Shown: piece after piece, positions 5,851-10,099 of the stretch | Numbering within the stretch: the stretch's first letter is position 1 | Layout of the letters: every line of letters starts with the position of its first letter | Source: an uncultured Paracoccaceae bacterium | Lineage (GTDB): Bacteria; Pseudomonadota; Alphaproteobacteria; Rhodobacterales; Rhodobacteraceae | Length of the DNA: 10,099 bases | Direction of reading: 5' to 3' | NCBI GenBank assembly: GCA_937916485.1 | Contig: CALFSV010000223.1 | Coordinates: 1-10,099 of the forward strand | The notes under the pieces: model-generated | The model's input: only the letters and a program-made list of their open reading frames with translations | Databases searched by the model: none | What the model was told of the DNA's origin: nothing | Program-made: the position numbers and the translations under genes

Positions 5851-6786
5851 TCAATGCAGGCAGCATTTCTTGAACTTCTTGCCGCTGCCGCAGGGACAGG
5901 GATCGTTGCGGCCAAGTTTGTCAGGTGTCTTTGTAAGGGCCTCAGTCCATGGGGCCACGCGCAAAGCGTTGTCAACTTTTCGGGTCTTCTGCTGAGCGAG
6001 GAAAGTATCGGAATAGCAGTGCCATTTCGACAGGTCGTCGATGGCAGCGGTGATCAGGGATTCCTGGTAACGGCGGTTTGCCGGTGAACCATCGGCTTTG
6101 AGGGTGGCATCCAAATCCTCAAGGAAGTGCCCGAAGTCGCAGTAGTCCTTTGGGATCAGGCCCTTGTCGAAAACCTCGCGCACAGTCTCCGACATGTCTT
6201 CAAGCCCGAGACCGGCAACGGCGTCCATCCAGCCGGTGAGAACATCGGTCGATGCCTTGGGGCAGCGCTGGCGAAAGGTCCGAAAGTAATCTTCGATTGC
6301 CGGGCGTTGATCGGGGTGCAATTGCGCAATCAGAACCAGGGCGCTCAGCAGGGAGCTGCGGGCAAACTCATCGGCTCTTTTGTCCTCGATCGCGTCGAAC
6401 ACCGGCTGCAAGTCACCGTCGAATGTTCCGGCGATGACGCGAAAGCTCGTTTCGGTCACTGCGTCTCCGAGGAGATGGTCGATGGCGTTGCTTGGGCGAC
6501 GGAGCATCTGAACCAATGGCCGATAAGCGCGTGGATCTTGCCATTCGCCAAGCAGGTGGAAGACCGGAATAAGGGCCATCAAGTCAGCGTCCTTCATCTC
6601 CGGAACGCGCTGTCCTGCGAGGCGGCTGACCAGATCGACAAAGATTGGCACCATCTCCTCGCGCCTGGCACCAGCTTCGGCCATGGCAGCTTTCGGGAAA
6701 ATGTCGGCGCGCGCGAGATCGCGCATGATTTCGTTCGGGGTCATGGCTTTGGCTTCAATCCGTGGTCGGTTGACCAAATGAAACAT
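5851..6786 (-). CDS. DUF1186 protein with C-terminal SEC-C zinc motif
   Basis: This is a 311-aa protein. Residues about 15-270 are helical, HEAT-like in look, and match the DUF1186 family ([14 protein letters not shown] near the start). The last 20 residues are a SEC-C motif, [16 protein letters not shown], with C297, C299, C308 and C309 as zinc ligands, as in the SecA C-terminal tail. No signal peptide or membrane segment is seen, so it is probably cytoplasmic. It sits on the opposite strand between large terminase and gpW, genes that are normally adjacent, so it looks like an inserted cargo gene (moron) that may be expressed in the lysogen. No good ribosome site precedes ATG 6786; ATG 6744 (MTPNEI, residue 15) fits the usual family start as I remember it. 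Function unknown; defence or host-fitness roles are only inference. Confidence 0.85.
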   Translation of the reverse strand: MFHLVNRPRIEAKAMTPNEIMRDLARADIFPKAAMAEAGARREEMVPIFVDLVSRLAGQRVPEMKDADLMALIPVFHLLGEWQDPRAYRPLVQMLRRPSNAIDHLLGDAVTETSFRVIAGTFDGDLQPVFDAIEDKRADEFARSSLLSALVLIAQLHPDQRPAIEDYFRTFRQRCPKASTDVLTGWMDAVAGLGLEDMSETVREVFDKGLIPKDYCDFGHFLEDLDATLKADGSPANRRYQESLITAAIDDLSKWHCYSDTFLAQQKTRKVDNALRVAPWTEALTKTPDKLGRNDPCPCGSGKKFKKCCLH

Positions 6787-6809
6787 ATTCGCAGGTCAGG
6801 TCAATTCAG

Positions 6810-7025
6810 ATGCCGACATCGACGGAACTCCGTGCCCGCCGCGAGACCCTGGCTGTTCAGCGTTCCTCTGGCGTGGTGCGCGTCAGTTACGACGGAAAGA
6901 CGGTGGACTATCGCAGTGTGGTGGAAATCGACCGGGCCATCGAGGCGCTCGACCGCGAGATTGCGGCCTCCGAGGGACGACGGATCGTTCGGCAGGTGCG
7001 TGTAACGACGACGAAGGGCCTCTGA
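6810..7025 (+). CDS. W: Head-tail joining protein gpW
   Basis: This 71-aa protein matches the size and pattern of lambda gpW (68 aa): an N-terminal helix (TELRARRETLAVQRSS), a beta hairpin (GVVRVSYDGKTVDY) and a second helix (SVVEIDRAIEALDREIAAS) with a basic, flexible tail. gpW acts after packaging, plugging the portal vertex so that gpFII and the tail can attach. It is placed just before the portal gene, as in lambda, with 3 bp between them. Its natural upstream neighbour, the large terminase gene, is separated from it by about 1 kb of inserted leftward gene. The ribosome site is weak (AGG at 6798-6800, 9 nt before ATG), perhaps because the insertion removed the original leader. Confidence 0.86.
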   Translation: MPTSTELRARRETLAVQRSSGVVRVSYDGKTVDYRSVVEIDRAIEALDREIAASEGRRIVRQVRVTTTKGL

Positions 7026-7028
7026 TTC

Positions 7029-8537
7029 ATGGGCCTGTTTGATCGTTTCCGTCGCCCATCCTCGGGCGGCCCGGCAGCCGTGTCAGCGCGCCTCGAAGGC
7101 GCTATGGCGAAACGACGGCTTCGCGGCTGGAACCCGCCGCTAGAGAACATCAATTCACTGGTCGCCTCGGGCGGCCCCCGCCTGCTGGCGCGGTCGCGCG
7201 AGTTAGTCGTCACCAACGGCTATGCCGCCAATGCCTGCGAGGCATTTGCGTCCAACCTGGTTGGCGACGGAATCAAGCCGTCGTCGCTGATCACAGATGC
7301 GGCGTTGCGTGACAGTGTCCAGCAGCTCTGGCTTGCTTGGACCGATGAGGCCGATGCCGACGGGTTGACCGACTTCTACGGCCTGCAGGCCATGGTCGCG
7401 CGGGAAATGTTCGTGGCGGGCGAATGCTTCGTGCGTCTGCGCCCACGCCGCGTCGAGGACAGCCTTCTCGTGCCGCTGCAACTGCAGCTGCTGCAGTCGG
7501 AGATGCTGCCGTTTGAGAAGACGGAAACGTCGGGAAACGGCAATCGCATCCGTTGCGGGATTGAATTTGACGGCATCGGACGGCGCGTGGCCTATCACTT
7601 CCGCCGTCGCCATCCAGGCGACAGCACGGATCAGGGGGCTGTGATCCCGGAGACGGTGCGCGTGCCCGCCGAGGATGTGCTTCACATTTATCGGCCAATC
7701 GATGCGGGCCAGATCCGCGGCCTGCCACATGTGGCACCCGCGATGGTGCGGCTGTTCCTTTTGGATCAGTACGACGATGCTGAACTCGACCGCAAAAAGA
7801 CTGCAGCGATGTTCGCGGGTTTCATTACCAAGACGGCCCCCGAAGACCCTATGATGGGCGAAGGTGCTGCTGATCTCGACGGAGCCGCCATCGCCAGCCT
7901 CGAGCCGGGCACGATGCAGGTGCTGCTGCCAGGCGAAGATGTGAAGTTCTCGAGCCCCGCCGATGTTGGCGGTGGCTATGAGGCGTTCCAATACCGGACG
8001 CTCCTGGCGGTCTCGGCCTCGCTTGGGCTGCCGTATCACCTCGTCACCGGCGACGTTCGCCAGGCGAATTATTCGAGCCTTCGGGCCGAACTGGTCGAGT
8101 TCCGCCGGCGCATTGGCCAGTTGCAGCATGGGGTCATGGCCCATCAGCTTTGCCGCCCCATCTGGCGGCGCTGGGTGGAAACGGCACAACTGGCAGGCCG
8201 CCTGGACCTGTCTGATCCCGCGGCTGCGCGGATGGTGCAATGGATCCCGCCACGCTGGGACTGGGTCGATCCGTTGAAGGACATTCAGGCACAGGTGCTG
8301 GCGATGGAAGCGGGTATCACCTCGCGCCGCAAGGTGGTCGAGGCTACAGGATATGACGTCGAGGAAGTCGACCGAGAGAATGCGGCGGATGCCAAACGCG
8401 CATCGGATATGGGCCTGAGTTATCGCGTGAAGCCCGGCGAGACGCAGGGGGCACGCGCAACACCGACGGCCATTCCTGACACAAATACTCTTAACGAGGA
8501 CGGCAGCGGGTCGTCCACGACATCCGAGCAGGAGTAA
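7029..8537 (+). CDS. B: Phage portal protein, lambda family
   Basis: The 502-aa product forms the dodecameric ring at one head vertex through which DNA enters and leaves. Length is close to lambda gpB (533 aa). Features of the lambda portal family include the N-terminal MGLFDRFRRP, the RSRELVVTNGYAANACEAF block (about 56-74), LQLLQSEMLP (about 154-163), DVLHIYRP in the middle, and QANYSSLRAELVEFRRR, with NYSS at 347-350, typical of the family's core. The C terminus becomes polar and low in complexity (from about residue 470), as expected for a segment that may be trimmed by the head protease. It lies between gpW and the protease, 4 bp before the latter, in a tight late operon. Confidence 0.95.
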   Translation: MGLFDRFRRPSSGGPAAVSARLEGAMAKRRLRGWNPPLENINSLVASGGPRLLARSRELVVTNGYAANACEAFASNLVGDGIKPSSLITDAALRDSVQQLWLAWTDEADADGLTDFYGLQAMVAREMFVAGECFVRLRPRRVEDSLLVPLQLQLLQSEMLPFEKTETSGNGNRIRCGIEFDGIGRRVAYHFRRRHPGDSTDQGAVIPETVRVPAEDVLHIYRPIDAGQIRGLPHVAPAMVRLFLLDQYDDAELDRKKTAAMFAGFITKTAPEDPMMGEGAADLDGAAIASLEPGTMQVLLPGEDVKFSSPADVGGGYEAFQYRTLLAVSASLGLPYHLVTGDVRQANYSSLRAELVEFRRRIGQLQHGVMAHQLCRPIWRRWVETAQLAGRLDLSDPAAARMVQWIPPRWDWVDPLKDIQAQVLAMEAGITSRRKVVEATGYDVEEVDRENAADAKRASDMGLSYRVKPGETQGARATPTAIPDTNTLNEDGSGSSTTSEQE

Positions 8538-8541
8538 TCCC

Positions 8542-9657
8542 ATGAAATCCTGGTACAAGATCTGCGCCCGGTCCTCGGGCATGGAAGTGCTGATCTATGA
8601 CGAAATCGGCGCCTATGGCGTCAGCGCCAAGGGGTTCCTCGCGGACCTCAGCGCGCTTCCCGACGGCGCACCAATTGATCTGCGGCTCAACAGTCCCGGC
8701 GGCTCGGTCTTTGACGCGGTGGCGATCTACAATGTGCTGAAGCGGCACCCGGGGGAGATCACCGTCTGGATCGACGGCATCGCTGCCTCGGCCGCAAGTT
8801 ACATCGCTATGGCGGGCGACGAGATCGTCATGCCCGAGAATGCCTTCCTGATGATCCATGATCCATCGGGCTTGGTGATGGGCACGGCCGCTGAGATGCG
8901 CGAGATGGCCGACACGATGGACAAGATCGCGGGCAGCATGATCCGCGGCTATGCGGGACGGTCGGGCAGGTCCGAGGAAGAGATCGCAGCCCTGATGGCG
9001 GCGGAGACCTGGTTTGATGCGGGGGCAGCGATTGCAGCGGGCTTGGCCACGCGCATGGTTGAGCCGGTCCGCATTGCGGCAAGTTTTGACGTTGCTGCCT
9101 TCCGCAACACTCCGCCCATTTTTATTGAGGCCACGGCGGCTCAAACACCGGAAGTCGAAAGTGAGGTGGTTGCCGCCGAGGACAATCCCAATCTGTCTGA
9201 GGGCGAGCAGGTCGATGAGCGCGCCCCAGATGACCACACGGACCACGACGCCCAGCCTGTAGGCACGGATGAGCCTGAGCCGCCGAGCAAGCCGGAGCCA
9301 CCAATAGAACTGGAGCAGCAAACTGCTGACCTTCACGACAAAACCACCCACCCGAGCGAAACCCAGACATCCATTGTGAAGGGTGATGCAGCACCCGACA
9401 TACAGGCGATCCGCGCAGTGGCCATCGCCTATGCGCGTGCCGTGATCGACCTCTGCCGCCTTGCCGGCCAGCCGCAGATGGCGGGCCCCTTCCTCGAGGA
9501 AGACGTCGGGCTCGATGAGGTCCGGAGCCGCCTTCTCGCAGCGAAGGCCACAGCCGCTCCCGACATCACCAGCAGCGCCCATGCCCAACCGGGCCGGGCC
9601 ACCACCATGAACCCTTGGGGCGAGGTCATCGCCCGCACCTTCAAGACGAAAGGATAA
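8542..9657 (+). CDS. C: ClpP-like head maturation protease with scaffold-like tail
   Basis: Residues about 13-175 form a ClpP/S49-type serine protease. LNSPGGSVFDA (49-59) is the oxyanion-hole region, GIAASAASYIAMAG (79-92) carries the likely nucleophile S83, and MIHDPSG (104-110) has the likely base H106. The position of the ClpP acidic residue appears to be taken by E155. Residues about 190-275 are an acidic, Pro-rich, low-complexity linker (EPEPPSKPEPP), and the last 100 residues contain a helical block (RAVAIAYARAVIDLCRLAG). In lambda the C-terminal part of gpC also serves as the scaffold Nu3, made from an internal start. A similar role is likely here, but I see no strong internal ribosome site; GTG at 9166 and 9376 are the in-frame candidates I noticed. 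AGGAG at 8530-8534 precedes the start. Confidence 0.92.
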   Translation: MKSWYKICARSSGMEVLIYDEIGAYGVSAKGFLADLSALPDGAPIDLRLNSPGGSVFDAVAIYNVLKRHPGEITVWIDGIAASAASYIAMAGDEIVMPENAFLMIHDPSGLVMGTAAEMREMADTMDKIAGSMIRGYAGRSGRSEEEIAALMAAETWFDAGAAIAAGLATRMVEPVRIAASFDVAAFRNTPPIFIEATAAQTPEVESEVVAAEDNPNLSEGEQVDERAPDDHTDHDAQPVGTDEPEPPSKPEPPIELEQQTADLHDKTTHPSETQTSIVKGDAAPDIQAIRAVAIAYARAVIDLCRLAGQPQMAGPFLEEDVGLDEVRSRLLAAKATAAPDITSSAHAQPGRATTMNPWGEVIARTFKTKG

Positions 9658-9663
9658 GCGTCC

Positions 9664-10035
9664 ATGACCACGCTCACTGAAGGCAAACACGCGGGCGGCT
9701 TCCTCGTTTGGGAAGTCCTGCGCGATTACACCCGAGAAACCGTCACCGTCGCCTCTGGTGCCGGGAAGCTCGAGCCCGGAACGGTGCTCGGAAAGATCAC
9801 CACCGGCGGCAAGTTCACGGCCCTCGTACCTGCGGCCACGAATGGCAGCCAGAACGCGGCGGGCCTTCTATGGGACGCTGTGGATGCCAGCACAGCCGAT
9901 GCGGCTGCTGTGGTCGTCCTGCGTGGCCCCGCCATCGTCAACCGCCACGAGCTCATCTGGCCCGACGGTGCGACCGAGGCCCAGATCACGGCTGCAACAA
10001 CGGCGCTCGCCACAATTGGCATTATCCTGCGCTGA
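9664..10035 (+). CDS. D: Head decoration protein (gpD-like)
   Basis: The 123-aa product resembles lambda gpD (110 aa), which binds as trimers at three-fold sites on the expanded capsid and stabilises it against DNA pressure. Visible family traits are a polar N-terminal arm (MTTLTEGKHAGGFLVWE), the GTVLGKIT motif, a central AAGLLWDAVDA segment, VVLRGPAIVN (the usual 'r-pAiV' strand), and a C-terminal AL..IGIILR. It follows the protease by 6 bp, with AAAGGA at 9649-9654 as ribosome site, and precedes the major capsid gene, exactly the lambda order C-D-E. Confidence 0.93.
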   Translation: MTTLTEGKHAGGFLVWEVLRDYTRETVTVASGAGKLEPGTVLGKITTGGKFTALVPAATNGSQNAAGLLWDAVDASTADAAAVVVLRGPAIVNRHELIWPDGATEAQITAATTALATIGIILR

Positions 10036-10074
10036 GGCGCAGCCCCCAACCCATCACATCAAGGAGGCTGGCTT

Positions 10075-10099
10075 ATGGCCACCATGGATATCTTTGAAG
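10075..10099 (+). CDS. E: Major capsid protein, 5' end only
   Basis: Only the first eight codons (MATMDIFE) and one base are in the window. ATG at 10075 follows a strong AAGGAGG (10061-10067) with 7-nt spacing, the best ribosome site in the window, as expected for the most abundant virion protein. The position directly after the decoration gene and the MATMDIF start, which I recall from lambda gpE-like capsid proteins of alphaproteobacterial phages, support the call. The rest lies beyond the window. Confidence 0.8.

Noticed and set aside
6127..7005. Rightward open frame of 292 codons across the DUF1186 gene and gpW
   Set aside because: The leftward frame here has a complete SEC-C motif and a family match, and gpW is well supported in another frame, so this one is a shadow.
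7203..8582. Leftward open frame of 459 codons opposite the portal gene
   Set aside because: Antisense shadow; composition rich in Arg, His and Cys with no family resemblance.

Overview
The window is the left part of the packaging and head-morphogenesis cluster of a lambda-type siphovirus prophage, together with the accessory genes just upstream of it. High G+C, the codon choice, and family members such as DUF3489, DUF7220 and DUF1186 suggest an alphaproteobacterial host, most probably Rhodobacterales (Paracoccus/Rhodobacter-like). That host call is inference from gene content, not from any marker gene. No integrase, attachment site, tRNA, rRNA or CRISPR array is visible, so the prophage ends lie outside the window.

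Bases 1-265 look non-coding and carry an unusual series of inverted repeats and half-sites. A rightward accessory block follows: a ParB-domain/DNA adenine methyltransferase fusion (266-1549), a PD-(D/E)XK nuclease-like protein (1530-2054) and a small membrane protein of the DUF7220 type (2051-2353). Both junctions overlap, so these three look translationally coupled. A leftward block of three small genes (2335-3161) comes next: two unrecognised proteins and a DUF3489 winged-helix-like protein. An A+T-richer divergent control region (3162-3272) separates it from the rightward late genes.

The late genes follow the lambda order: small terminase (3273-3869), large terminase GpA type (3817-5811), gpW head-tail joining protein (6810-7025), portal (7029-8537), ClpP-like head maturation protease with a probable scaffold tail (8542-9657), decoration protein (9664-10035) and the first codons of the major capsid protein (from 10075). 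The terminase pair cuts and pumps DNA through the portal. The protease, its tail and the capsid and decoration proteins build the prohead, and gpW closes the filled head.

One gene breaks the late operon: a DUF1186/SEC-C protein (5851-6786) on the opposite strand between the large terminase and gpW. It has the position and orientation of a moron (cargo gene) and is the best candidate here for something biologically new. The other points worth checking are the dyad-rich 5' region, the methyltransferase/nuclease pair, and a bulged hairpin at 2619-2650. I see no convincing complete, undescribed multi-gene system.
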